Part shown: positions 45,973 through 56,649 of the stretch, in pieces | Layout: the number at the start of each line of letters is the position of its first letter | How positions within the stretch are numbered: position 1 is the stretch's first letter | Origin: Calliphora vicina | Lineage: Eukaryota; Arthropoda; Insecta; Diptera; Calliphoridae | Length of the DNA stretch: 64,000 nt | Direction: 5' to 3' | Assembly: GCF_958450345.1 (NCBI RefSeq) | Contig: NC_088780.1 | Location: 27,613,667-27,677,666, forward strand | Program-made: the position numbers and the translations under genes | The notes under the pieces: generated by a model | What the model was told of the DNA's origin: nothing | Seen by the model: the letters and a program-made list of their open reading frames with translations, nothing else | The model's database searches: none

Positions 45973-46885
45973 CTAAAAAATAAATATTTTATTTTTTTTT
46001 ATTTTGAATTGGCAATGTTTTGCTTATTAAATCAAAAATTAAGTAAAGATGTTAATTAAAACTTGAAGAAAACCCAATAATATTAAACAAAATTCAATTT
46101 AACCGAAAGTGGTTTTATTCCAAAAATTATCGTTTTACTCCTTGTGAAAAAGCTAAATACTAAAATAATTCCACATACGATCGGAATAGAATTCTATGAT
46201 AGCCCTTCATGAGTTTTTTGAATAATTTGAATAATAAAAATGTTCTTGGTCTATTTGGTTTAAATATTTTTTGTTGTATGTTTCTTCTGCATTTGCTTTG
46301 GAGCTTTAAGCATCTTTTAGAAATTGTCAAGTTCAAAAAACATCAAATAAAAACATCAGTAAAAACATCAAATAAAACTTCAAAAATAATTTTTTTTTAT
46401 AGAAATTTATAGTTTTTAGTCTAAGGCTATAATGAGTTAATAATGTCAGATAGTTTTTGTATTCTTTTATTTAAACATGGATGGGAAAATTATCTATTTT
46501 GCTAAAATTTTGGTTTTTAAATAACAGAAAGGGCCACCCTAGTATATACATATGTATGAATGTGTGTAAATAATGTACGTGTGTCTGTATAAAACAACTG
46601 AAAATGATTGGCTTTAGAAATTATGTATTCATGTACAATGTATGCATAATTGTGGCTATGAACAACATAAATGAATTTAACAATGAATTTAAATTGTATT
46701 CTACATATAATACATACAACAGGACAGCCAATGCTGACCAGCAATTATTGCCAGCAACTTTAAATGAAGAATAAATAATGGCAGAAATAGCGATTGGTTG
46801 GCATAAAAATTAAATGTATAAATGGTATTAGCAATAAGAAATTTATTTTACTTATATGTGTTAGAAAAATCAATCGTGCAAATCA
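45973..46885. other. AT-rich stretch, no gene recognised
   Basis: Includes AAACATCAAATAAAAACATC duplications near 46345-46380, the border-like GGGCCACCCTAGTATA near 46514-46529 and ATACATATGTATGAATGTG near 46530. No coding sequence was recognised. Confidence 0.45.
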
Positions 46886-46887
46886 TA

Positions 46888-48100
46888 TTTTTATACCCTA
46901 CACCACCTAGTGGGGAACGTATATTGCGTTTGTGCTGATGTTTGTAACGTCCAAAAGTGTACGGATCGACTCAAAATCTTAAAGTATACGGATCGACTCA
47001 AAATCATTTTATGTGTCGACTAAACGATGTCCGTAGGTCTGGCTGGCTCGCTGGCTGTCCATTAGACATTCCCTTAAAAAATAGATTTACTTTGTATGGG
47101 TCTTATTTCACATGTTTTAAAAAAATCACCAAAAATCAATTTATGATCCGAATGAGCTGAAATTAAAATATAGATAGTCCTTGAGAAGGTCTACAAAAAA
47201 TAAGCTTACATCTGTAGATTATCTTTTTTAGTTAAATATTTCAAAATTTAGGTCTAATAGTTTTTAATGTTTGCTTGATCTTTTCTTCGTTTTTTTAGAT
47301 ATGACGGGCCTACGGAGGGTCGATAATATTTGTTTGAATTATCACGTATATTTTTGATAAAATTCTAAAGAAAATAAAGTTGATAAAATTTATCTAGTCC
47401 CTATAAAAAGTTACACGCATCCAAATTTGAAACATCTTTTTACATATTTCAACTTTTGATGCGTTTATATTTTAAGTTTTTTTCACAAAAAAGTCCCAAT
47501 ATTTTTTTCTTTAAATTCGTCATAAATAGTCCCCATATATACCAGAATCGCTATACCTAATTCTATGAAGATCGGCCAATAATTGGTTATAGCTTCCATA
47601 TAAGGACCACTTCCGAAAAACACAGTAACCTACATAAACATCTAAAAAATATCAATATCAAAACAAAATTTTAAACAAATCTCTAATTTATATTTGGAAT
47701 TCATACTACAAGATTTTGTGAATATCGGTCCATATTTGACCATATAAGGTCCACTTCTGAAAATCAGTTAAGTAGTCATAAATCTATTATACATAAATTT
47801 TATTTTATGTGCTAAAATTTGACACAAATAATAAGCATATACATAGAAATCACTGTACCTAATTTTACGCAGATTGGTAATTTATCATAGCTCCCCTATA
47901 AGGCCCATTTCCGAAAAAGATATTAACCTTAATAAATATTTAAAACAAATCGATATCAAACAAAAATTACGCACAGATCAGTAATTTGTATCCAGCAATC
48001 ATACTACTGCGAATATCGGTCCATATTTAACCATAGCTCCCATATAAGGTCCACTCCCGGAAATCACTAAAATCCTCATAAATTTCTTACAAATATAGTT
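46888..48100 (-). repeat. M2-type repeat with four tandem modules
   Basis: Starts TTTTATACCCTACACCACC; GTCC/CTGG-rich TGTCCGTAGGTCTGGCTGG lies near 47030. An R17-like block follows (CCCTATAAAAAGTTACACGC). Four modules come next, with ATAAGG(A/T)CCACTTCCGAAAA or TATAAGGTCCACT(T/C)CCG near 47600, 47750, 47900 and 48045. GTCY microsatellites near TATACCCT ends are known of mini-me-like elements. Confidence 0.55.
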
Positions 48101-48179
48101 ATCAGGTTGAAATTCGAAACAAATTTATTGAATTGAATTCCATATTGAGGAAAAAAAATTTATTGAATTGAATTCCATT

Positions 48180-48930
48180 TGAGCAAAAAAAATAAATAAA
48201 AAAAGGTTCATTTTGAAAAAAATGTCAAACAAATTTTTTATTTTCCAAAAAAAAAAATCACAAATTGTATGTTTTGAGTTACAAAACATTTATTTCGATA
48301 GACAACCAACTCACATACCACTAAGGTATACAACAAGGCGTATTAACAAGGTGAGTGCATAAAATCAGCTGTTTCTTAATTCGCTGTGGTTTTATGTACA
48401 CTATATGTCAAACATTGTTTATGTTTACATTTGTTATTGTAAATAACATAGTAATATTTTAATTCGCCTTGATTTTGACATTTAACGTACATTTTAACAA
48501 AAACAAATTGCCTGTTGTTTTTGCATTGTTGTATTTGTTGCCGGGACGCACTCACCTTGTTAATACGCCTTGGTATACAAAGAAAATATTTAAGCTTTAT
48601 TTTGAAAAAGGGCACTTTTTGAAAAAAAGTCAAAAAAATTTTGATTTCGGAAAAAAAATTTCAAATTTTTTTTTTTTTTTTTTTTTTGAAAGATTGAAGA
48701 AATAGCTATTTGAAATATTTGGGACACATTTTGCTAAGAACAATAGGTAATAAGTTACATAGATGAGAAAAAACACCTGCTTGCCCAAAATGTAAAACTT
48801 TGCCCCCTCCAACTCTCTGATGTCTTCCCCTCCTCTTCTCGATCGGAAGACATCGATTTCAAAAGTTGGATCGCTTGACTTGAAATCCCCCATAGCCCTT
48901 TGACGACGAAGAATTTTCCGCTGGAAATTT
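48180..48930 (+). repeat. M1-type repeat interrupted by an hAT MITE
   Basis: GTATGTTTTGAGTTACAAAA and CATTTATTTCGATAGAC, then after the insertion AAAAAAGTCAAAAAAATTTT, CACCTGCTTG and ATCGGAAGACATCGATTTCA. These blocks match 8105-8150 and 8755-9025 in order. Confidence 0.6.
48334..48572. mobile_element. hAT-type MITE, CAAGGCG ends, TSD GTATACAA
   Basis: The left end CAAGGCGTATTAACAAGGTG (then AGTGC) and the right end are perfect 25-bp inverted repeats. It is flanked by exact 8-bp GTATACAA (48326-48333 and 48573-48580). An 8-bp duplication with short inverted ends fits hAT. The 239-bp interior is non-coding and includes an extra AATTCGCCTTG. A 26-bp insertion with related ends is at 62210-62235. 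Confidence 0.85.
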
Positions 48931-49569
48931 TTAATTTTTGTTTGCGAATTCTTACTCGGAAAGGCGACATTACGAAACAAAAGTGTTGTCAAAATTTAAA
49001 AATGATTACTTCGGTTCTTAAACCTTAGGTTCGTAAACCTAAAACGGTATTATTTCAAGCTTACATTTAGCTATCAATGCTGAACAGCTAAGCCGTCGAC
49101 CAATTTTACCATTGAGCCTTAAAAATACGACCAGCATTAAATCATTTCAACTCAGCATTTGGAAAAACTTTGACCCAAGGCAAATACTTATCATATTATT
49201 GTCTTTAACCCATTATTGCCCGGTTTTATGATCGTCTGTTTTTTTATGGCTGTAGCTGGACATTATCGAACAAGATAGAATGGAGGAGTCAGGACAAAAA
49301 ACTGAATTGATAGTCGAACAAACACAATTTGTTTCGCATGTAAAAAACAAAAGTGCTTTACTGGAACAGAAATTGTTTTGAATTTTATCACAAATAAATT
49401 CGATTTTGATTTAGATTTTATGAACCATACACAGGATCTCATAATTTTAAATTAATATTTTGTGTTTTTTTAATGTTTTTTACTGAATTGTTTGTTATTT
49501 CATTGTTTATCAATTATAAAATATTAAATAAAATAAAAAAAAATTGAAGAAAAAGCTCCTTTATTTTTA
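48931..49569. other. AT-rich stretch, no gene recognised
   Basis: TTTAACCCATTATTGCCCGG at 49205 resembles a piggyBac-type TTAA-CCC start but has no partner. No coding sequence was recognised. Confidence 0.4.
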
Positions 49570-49942
49570 CCTTTGACAACGAATGGGACACATATGTCCC
49601 ATCATATTTTCAGTCCCTCCGGGGAAAGTATAGAACCGATTCAAAATGCGTTGGTCGATAAATTTACGTAAGGCATTGGTACATCTAATACTAAAAGTTT
49701 ATAAGCAAACTAAAAGTTTATAAGCAAACTAAAATTGTCAAAAAAAATATACGAATTTCTGACTTTGAGAATCCCTTAAGCCAAACTTAAACAACATAAC
49801 CTTAGTATTAGCATTAACACCAAAGAACACATTTGTTTTTCATCAAACAACACTGCTTAGATCAAAATTCAATGAAAATTGTGGCAGTAATGACGAAAAA
49901 AGCAAATGGGACATACATATGTGTTCCATTCGTCGTCAAGGG
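49570..49942. mobile_element. piggyBac-like MITE with subterminal palindrome
   Basis: Left CCTTTGACAACGAATGGGAC then ACATATGTCCC, and right reverse complement CCCTTGACGACGAATGGAAC then ACATATGTATGTCCC. Thus about 30 bp of inverted terminus includes GGGACACATATGTCCC-type palindromes. The left flank TTTA is a plausible decayed TTAA; the right flank is ATAT. The class is tentative. A perfect 19-bp tandem duplication lies inside (49691-49728). Confidence 0.5.
49691..49728. repeat. Perfect 19-bp tandem duplication
   Basis: CTAAAAGTTTATAAGCAAA occurs twice head to tail without mismatch. Confidence 0.9.
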
Positions 49943-50029
49943 ATATATAGATGGTTTTCCCATGTATAAAAAAATTTTAACATTTACTTGTTGGCAGTCC
50001 GCGCATTTCTGCCATAAATATTAATATAG

Positions 50030-50480
50030 CTTTCCATATATATAATTTGTCATCATATCTATGGGAGGTGCCACGCCCACTATTTCTAATTTGCCTATTT
50101 TTGGCCTAAAAAATTAATTCACACAACGTTTCAAGGCTTTACATATTAAAATTTTATATGTAGATAAATATTAATTTTAGTATTTAATTTGTATTAGAGG
50201 TTCCACGCCCACTACTGTTGGTCCGCCCATTCTTGTACTAAATATTAATATTGATGGTAGGCTTACCTAAATACAATTTATGGACTCTGTATCCTATATA
50301 TTTTTAAATTTACTTCATATGAGTGGTGCCATGCCCACTATCAATACTACGGCAGTTTCTTTTTCAAACATATATAAAAACAGCAATGCTGCTTGTAAAA
50401 ATTTAAGGACTCTAGCTATTATAGTTTCGCAGATATTGTGTATTTTTAATAAAATCATATGGGAGGTTTCAATAAAATAT
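50030..50480. repeat. Helitron-like interior repeat with GTGCCACGCCCAC
   Basis: ATGGGAGGTGCCACGCCCAC at 50061, GAGGTTCCACGCCCACTACT at 50198 and GAGTGGTGCCATGCCCACTA at 50321 form three diverged modules about 130 bp apart. The GGTGCCACGCCC motif recurs at 32770-32790 and 61728-61740. Confidence 0.5.
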
Positions 50481-52080
50481 TCAGTTGACTTTATGAATTT
50501 TGTAATTGGATATGAATTTTATTTTTTTTCTGTTTACTTATGTATGTAATTTAATTTATTTTTTTGTTCTATTCCTAAATGTCTGTTTTTATTGCTCTTT
50601 TTCTTTAATTTGTTATTTATTTCGCTTAAATAATTCTTTAATTTACATTGAGGTTTAAACAAACTGAAAACAACCTAAACTTTTTAACATTGCTGTTGCT
50701 CACTTTCAGATTCCCATCCATTATTGTTTTTGTAAATATATTTTTGTACTTCTGCTTTTTTTTCATGGCAAAACTTTTCACATCAACAATTTAGAAAACA
50801 TTAAATTATACTTCTGTGTTCAACCACTGGCTGTTGCTCTGTTGTTATTGCTGTTTGTATGGAGCCTTGTACGGAGGATGTCATGAGAAAGAGAGAGTGA
50901 GCGGTTGAAATAAAAATACAAATAAAACTGAAAGAAATAAAAACATCTTTTAGTTGTAATTTAAATGCTCATGATGTCATCATAATAATCATGACTCTGG
51001 CCAGTCACCACCCTTTGGGGTCTTAGAGTTTAGCCGTGTTGCACAAAGCGTTTGGTCTAGCAGCAGTGGCAGACTTTTACTGGCATTATAAAAGGTTAAC
51101 ACAAATGTAACAATTACTATTACACGCACACTCTTATGTGTTTTGTCGACAGGACTAACATTTTTACACAGACATTAGATTTGTTTCTTTGAGTTGCAAT
51201 AGAAATGAAAATAAAATATAATGACCCTCACAAACAAACAAACAACTTTGTCCTTTTTTGTTGCCATTCTTCCGTTCTCGTTTTTTATTTATTTATTCTT
51301 CTCTTAGAGCAGTGCAGTTGTTGCTACTTTTTGTTTCCTTTAGTTAATTGTTGTTCTTGTTGTAGCTTTTCGTTTTTGTTTGTGCCAGCAATTAAAATCA
51401 ACAATAATTTTAATTGCTTTCAGCTCACCCGGCAAATGTGTCAACAAAAATGTAGAAAAAGAATTAAATTTATGTATGTTACAACAGCAACAAGCCAAGT
51501 TTTTCATTGAATCGACGTACACACATGTGTACATATGTGTATATGTGGACTGTAAAAGAAATTCATCTTTTTAACGCCTTTTTTCGAGGATGTGAAATTA
51601 AGAAAGATGAAGTATTTACAAGAACGGGCTGACAAACTTTTTACAATCTTAAATTATGTTTGCTGCAGAAATATGTGAAGCGGTGCAATTAAACATGTTA
51701 TTTTGAAAAATGTTATACATTTGGTGCTCAAACTAAACAAAATAAAATAATTAACACTTTTGGCTTGTTTTTAAAATAGTTTAGATGTAGTAAACTTAGC
51801 AAAATTATACTACTTTATGGCTATTATTATTGCCATTATAAATCCTCAAGTATAAGAGAGTTAAAACTTCCCGAAAATTGCATATTTAGTTAAGAAAATG
51901 TGTTTGTTCACAGGTTTATAGGGTGTATATATTTTTGGTTCCGATTTTTTTATTCGAAACTTCCTTGTAGTTAATATATAGAATAACATCCACGAGTAAA
52001 TAAGTATTTAAAAGAAAAATAGGCTGACTTCCAAAATGTTAGTTGCTTTGTATTTGAACAAAGTATACTGTTTCATAATG
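50481..52080. other. Non-coding stretch; GC-richer island near 51000-51090
   Basis: Mostly T-rich with TTGTTG tracts near 51310-51380. The block 50995-51090 (GGCCAGTCACCACCCTTTGG and following) is less AT-rich and not recognisably repetitive. It could be conserved non-coding DNA, which I cannot test. ORFs here are low-complexity. Confidence 0.4.
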
Positions 52081-52086
52081 CCGGCA

Positions 52087-53438
52087 CACGGTGGCTCATA
52101 TCTCAATTTCATCGGCCAAAAGTCCAACTTTTTGTCAACTCCGATTTTAAAAATTTTAATGCCATTCAATAGTAAACACATTAAACTAAGGTAGCCAAAA
52201 ACTTAGATAAAAATATTGTCAATTGTGTGCGTGGCATGCTGTTAAAGTCAAATATTTTATGTCATTTTATAAAAATGTGATTTTTGTAAATTTGATCAGA
52301 AGTAAATTATCATTACTCGCAAACTATTATAGATAATTGGACGATTTTTCTTTTGTTATGTTGGTAGAATAATAGTCTTTAAGAGCGGATATGATTTGTC
52401 ATTGTGCCGTTTATACCTGATGTGTTATTAATTTTTTTCACGGGTACTAATTTTAGTCAAATTTGAATTTCAGTGGAATAAAAGTGCTTAGGATCAAAAG
52501 GGGTTAAACAAATTTTACCACCAGGAGAAAGGCCAAAGTGTCCTCTTTAAGCCTACATATACTTGTTGACCTGTTTTGACCTGTTTGTTGAACACTTTTT
52601 TTATTTGAATGAAATTACTCCCAAATTTTTGTTCTATTTTTATTTTATTTGTTCATATGACTGGCGCAAAGTACAAGTCACAATTTTGAAGATATTGCGA
52701 TAAAATTTGGTACATACATTTTTTTCGGCCCGAGGACGAAGTCTATTGAAAATTACTGATATCGGTCCACTATTTCACCTAGCACCCATACAAATGTTCT
52801 CCCGAAGTTATACTTTATCGGTCGTAAATGGTTAATTTATATATGTATCTACACAAATTTTGCTCCAAATAAGTTTTATATAAACTGAATTAATGTCACC
52901 TAATTTTATGATGATCGGTCCATTATTAGTTATAGCTCCCGCTTCCGAAAATCACTTTAACGAGCATAAATCTCTTAAAAATATTGGTATAAACATAAAA
53001 TTCAACAGAAATAACATTCATATAGACGTAAATCACACGACCTAATTTCATGGCGATAGGTCCATAATTAGTCATAGCTCCCATATAAGACCCGCTTCCG
53101 AAAATCATTCACGAAAATAAATTATAGTGTAGGGTATTATATAGTCGAGCTTGGCCAAACATACTTCCTTACTTGTTTTTATCTGCTGATAACTTTTTTA
53201 ATAAGTATAGCTGATTCAAAAAACAAAAAATTTGCATTTTCATAATAAATGCTATAAAAAATTAAAAATTCAACTTTAACCAAAAATTGAGCAACAACTG
53301 CTGAACCGATTTTAATGAAATTAAAACTGGAGAAAAATTCAAGAAGTTATCTGTCCACCAAAAAAATTTCTAAAATATCTCTATCGGTTCAAAAGTTACA
53401 GAGTTTTGGCCGATGAAAAACGAAAATGAGCCACTGTG
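52087..53438 (-). mobile_element. Transib-like element, CACAGTGGCTCAT family, copy 3
   Basis: The left end CACGGTGGCTCATATC and right end GAGCCACTGTG pair, with TCATCGGCCAAAA inside both ends. It is flanked by exact 5-bp CGGCA (52082-52086 and 53439-53443), matching the known GC-rich 5-bp Transib duplication. The interior is collinear with copy 1 in reverse, including the M2 modules (52930-53110) and the AAGTAAGGAAGTATG motif. It is non-coding. This is the best-preserved copy and defines the family boundaries. Confidence 0.8.
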
Positions 53439-53739
53439 CGGCATACAAAATACTTACTGTGTATATTATTTCAAAATGTCGAAAATGAGTATTTTGAACG
53501 CAGTAAAAAAGCGATCACGCATCGGTTTTATAGTTGAAATGGCCTACTCACAAATGGAAGTAATATTATTTTTTTTGGATAAAAAAACTTAATATAAACA
53601 CCAAATAAATACTTTTATATATTTTTCAGTGAAAAAAATTATAATTTGCATTATGTTCATTTCATATCGTAAATGTAAACAAAGTATAAGTTGCAGTGTT
53701 TAGGAAGTTTAAATATGTACATTTTTAAATTTTGAAGAG

Positions 53740-54010
53740 TGCCGGGTGGAATATTGTGACACTAGACCTAATACTTAAGTGCTGAAAATTTGAGCCAAAT
53801 CGTGCAACGATTTCTGGACGCGCATCGTGGTCAAAGTTCAGATATATGCTAAATTTTACTATTTATATGGAATACATAGGTGAAACTCGTTAACTTTCCG
53901 CATTGTTTTCTAGAAATATGTAGATTTATTTATATTAGTGAATATTACATTAAAAAAAAATGTTGGAAATTAGCTCTGTATCTCCTTTGGGTCAAAATGA
54001 CCCAAAAACT
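53740..54010 (+). repeat. R28 fragment and a GGGTCAAAATGACCC palindrome
   Basis: AAGTGCTGAAAATTTGAG, TTCTGGACGCGCAT and the GTGAAACTCGTTAACTTTC line match 28380-28500. At 53989-54003 GGGTCAAAATGACCC is a palindrome of the type seen at the ends of the piggyBac-like elements at 9468 and 30046. Confidence 0.5.
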
Positions 54011-54299
54011 TTATTATTGCCAAAATTCGGAAAAAATGCAAATTTTTCAGTTTTTGTAAAAATTTTGCTACTAAATAAATATTTTTGCAATTGAATGCAA
54101 AAGAATCGAAATGTGTACGTAATTATCGTTGTAATGAGATATAAATAGGGTATTCAATCGGTTAACCGATTAATTTTGGTCGGTTAACTGTTCGAATAAT
54201 TCAAAATTGCCGATTTTCGAATAACAAAAAACCGATTTTTTCGAACATCCAAGAAACATGTTCAGTGAGTATAACAACTAATTTACATCGATGGCTTAA

Positions 54300-54635
54300 T
54301 ATAGAAAGGTCGTATCTCAACTTTTAGTTACTTTATAGGAGGAGGAAAAAACTCAATAAAATCTGAAATTGAAAGCCAAAAACTAACAACTACAAAATTG
54401 GAATATATCAAAAAATACTTTTAGAAAAGTTGTTTGTTTTAATATAAACCAAAAAATATGCATTCAACATTAAATGAGTTAGGGGTTTTACTTTCAAACT
54501 ATTTTTGAAATGAGTTAGGGTTTTTTTTTTAATTACTGTAAATCTGTTATGGGAGTAAGTATAAGAGTTAAGTTTTGTCTACCATAATATGTAAAAAACC
54601 CGATTTAGAAAAAAACGAGATACGACCTTTCTATA
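54300..54635. mobile_element. MITE with perfect 19-bp inverted ends, TTAA flanks
   Basis: TATAGAAAGGTCGTATCTC and its exact reverse complement form the ends, each adjoining TTAA (54296-54299 and 54636-54639). The 336-bp interior is non-coding. TTAA suggests piggyBac or Kolobok mechanics; TA-type insertion cannot be excluded because the ends start TATA. It is inserted in the hAT relic and therefore younger. Confidence 0.75.
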
Positions 54636-54823
54636 TTAAGACATCGACATGTATTTGTCGAATAAGAACATGATAATAAACAAAACTGCAAACACTACTG
54701 AAATGAGTTTTTATTAGAACTTATCGAAATTATTAAAAGTATTTAAAATCTAAAAAATCCAAAAAGGACCTCAATGGTATAATGGAAGATTTTATATGCT
54801 TAGAAAAAACTAAAAAAATAACT

Positions 54824-54946
54824 CAGATATTGGATATTCTTTATCATGCCTTATTTTCGATTTTTCCAACATCTACAATCAGCGAGAGAGTTTTTTCCAA
54901 GTCGAGTTTTATTAAAACTAAAGACAATTATTTACTTTTTGGTTGA
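54824..54946 (+). pseudogene. hAT transposase relic, C-terminal dimerisation motif
   Basis: Reads QILDILYHALFSIFPTSTIS, then ERVFSKSSFIKTKDNYL and a stop at 54944-54946. The P-T-S-x-x-x-SERVFS-K-x-x-x-I-x-T-K-x-x-x-L pattern is the conserved C-terminal hAT family dimerisation region. The upstream catalytic domain is not recognisable. It lies inside an element with hAT-type ends and 8-bp duplications, which agrees. Confidence 0.8.
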
Positions 54947-55201
54947 ATTGTTATGTTATGTTTCGTTTATTTTTTATGTTTTGGTTCATTTTATTAATAA
55001 AATACTTAAATAAGTACAGAAAATTTGTGGTTTTATTTTCACTTTAAAATTTAAATAGAAATTATTCGGTTAATCGAATAATTTAAAATTAAACGATTAT
55101 TAACCGATTAAATCTATACCCCGATTAATTGCTCGATTAACCGATTAAACCAGAAACCCGATTAATTGAATACCCTAGATATAAATGACAAAATTTGATT
55201 A

Positions 55202-56515
55202 AACAAGTAAGAGTGCTATATTCGGCTGTACCGAATCTTATATACCCTTCACCAAATTATACTTAAAAATTTTAAATATTTTAAGGTAAACAAAATTTAA
55301 TTTTTTTTGTTGTTGTTTAGTAAAAAAAATTTTTTCGATTGTTATTTTATTTTTTTTTTTTAATTTAAAACTTTTTTTTTAAATTTTAAAATTTTTTTTC
55401 CCTATTTTGACCCATTCTAGGTCCAATTTACTATGTTCTTATGTACGTCGTTGCAAATGTCTTTGAAATATCTATCATTAGATATCCATATTGTCTATAT
55501 TAATGTCTTAGTAATCCAGCATAGATGGGGGTAGTGCACTAATTTTGCAGTTTGCACTAATACTTAGTGATAGTGCAAAATTAGTGCAATCATTTTGTTC
55601 ATATTTAGTGCTGAGTTGAAAATTAGTAGCCTCACTAAACATTAGTGATAGTGAGTTAAAAAATTTTGCACTCAAAATTAAATTAGTTGATTTAAAAAAA
55701 TGCAATCATCAGTTTATTGCAACTTTTTTGTATGCACTAATTTGAGTGCAACTTCAAATTGTGCACTAAATTTTTAAGTTCAAAATGGTTTAAGTTTATT
55801 TCTGGACACTAATTTAAAACTTAAGACTAATATTTCATTAAAAATAACAAAAAATATTTAAAATTTTTATTTTTCGAATTTGGATTCAACAATTTCATGA
55901 CTACTCATTTTTGAAAATTTAGTGATAGTATGTTTAATGCAGCCTTTTTTTGTTTGCAGGTTAAAATTTTGCACTAATTAATTGTAGTGCAGATTTTTGC
56001 ACTAAATCTTCGTTTAGTGATAGTTAAAAAATTATCACTATCACAAATTTTTTTTAGTGCTAGTAAGAAATATGCATTATCACTAAAGCTGATAAAAAAT
56101 AGTGCAAACTAAATTGTTTGCAATTTTAGTGAGTGATAGTGCAATGCTGGTTTCAATCAACATTTAGTGCACTACCCCCAACTATGTAATCCAGATATAG
56201 GTCAAAAATCGAAGTTGTCTTGGTTTTTTCCTCATATCTCAGCCATTTGTGGACCGATCTTGCTGATTTTAAATAGCAAATTTCTCGAAAGCATGTCTGA
56301 CAGAATTATTGAAGATTTGGATCCCGAAGATATCTGGGGTCTTCAGAAAATTGATTTCAACAGACAGACGGACGGACAGACAGACGGACATGGCTTAATC
56401 GTCTCCGCTATCTATAAGGATCCAGAATATAAGGTCGGAAATGAAAAATGTAGAAACTACAAACGGAATGACAAACTTATATATACCCTTCTCATGAAGG
56501 TGAAGGGTATAAAAA
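55202..56515 (+). mobile_element. mini-me/DINE-1-like element, interrupted
   Basis: Starts ACAAGTAAGAGTGCTATATT, then CGGCTGTACCGAATC and TATACCCTTCACC. Near its other end it has a GACAGACGGACGGACAGAC-type tract (a GTCC/GTCT microsatellite) at about 56364-56390 and finishes ATGAAGGTGAAGGGTATAAA. This layout is that of Drosophila mini-me-like elements. The 133-codon ORF (56167-56568) lies across this tract and is not a gene. It is interrupted by the MITE at 55520-56186. Confidence 0.65.
55520..56186. mobile_element. hAT-type MITE packed with TAGTG motifs, TSD TAATCCAG
   Basis: Ends CATAGATGGGGGTAGTGCAC and the inverted GTGCACTACCCCCAACTATG. It is flanked by exact 8-bp TAATCCAG (55512-55519 and 56187-56194). 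The uninterrupted sequence AGTAATCCAGATATAGG is seen, inverted, at 7805-7822, confirming the insertion. The interior consists almost wholly of short direct and inverted variants of TTAGTGCA, TAGTGATAG and TGCACTAATTT. No coding sequence. Confidence 0.85.
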
Positions 56516-56649
56516 TGTTAAAGTTATTACAAATTCGCCAGACCATTAACGTGTCTCAGGCCACTTGAACAAGAAATTTAGGAAAAAAAATTAACATATT
56601 TCGAGAAAAATTAAAATAAAAGCCAATTTTTATTTAAAATATATCCGTA

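Larger units (their letters stand above)
54146..55177 (+). mobile_element. hAT element relic, TSD GATATAAA
   Basis: Starts TAGGGTATTCAATCGG and ends CCGATTAATTGAATACCCTA (inverted). The exact 8-bp flank is GATATAAA (54138-54145 and 55178-55185). Subterminal regions are full of CGGTTAA/TTAACCG motifs (54160-54240 and 55060-55170), plausible transposase binding sites. It contains the C-terminal part of an hAT transposase (54824-54946). Most of the gene is missing. A TTAA-flanked MITE (54300-54635) is nested in its left part. Confidence 0.85.

Noticed and set aside
48630..48992. 120-codon minus-strand ORF
   Set aside because: It lies in an M1-type repeat and includes a poly-T run read as lysines; the related copy at 8755-9025 is not open.
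49205..49224. TTTAACCCATTATTGCCCGG as a complete piggyBac end
   Set aside because: No matching inverse terminus was found downstream.
56167..56568. 133-codon ORF as a gene
   Set aside because: It crosses the border of an hAT-type MITE and runs through a mini-me-like repeat with a GTCC/GTCT microsatellite; the frame is fortuitous.
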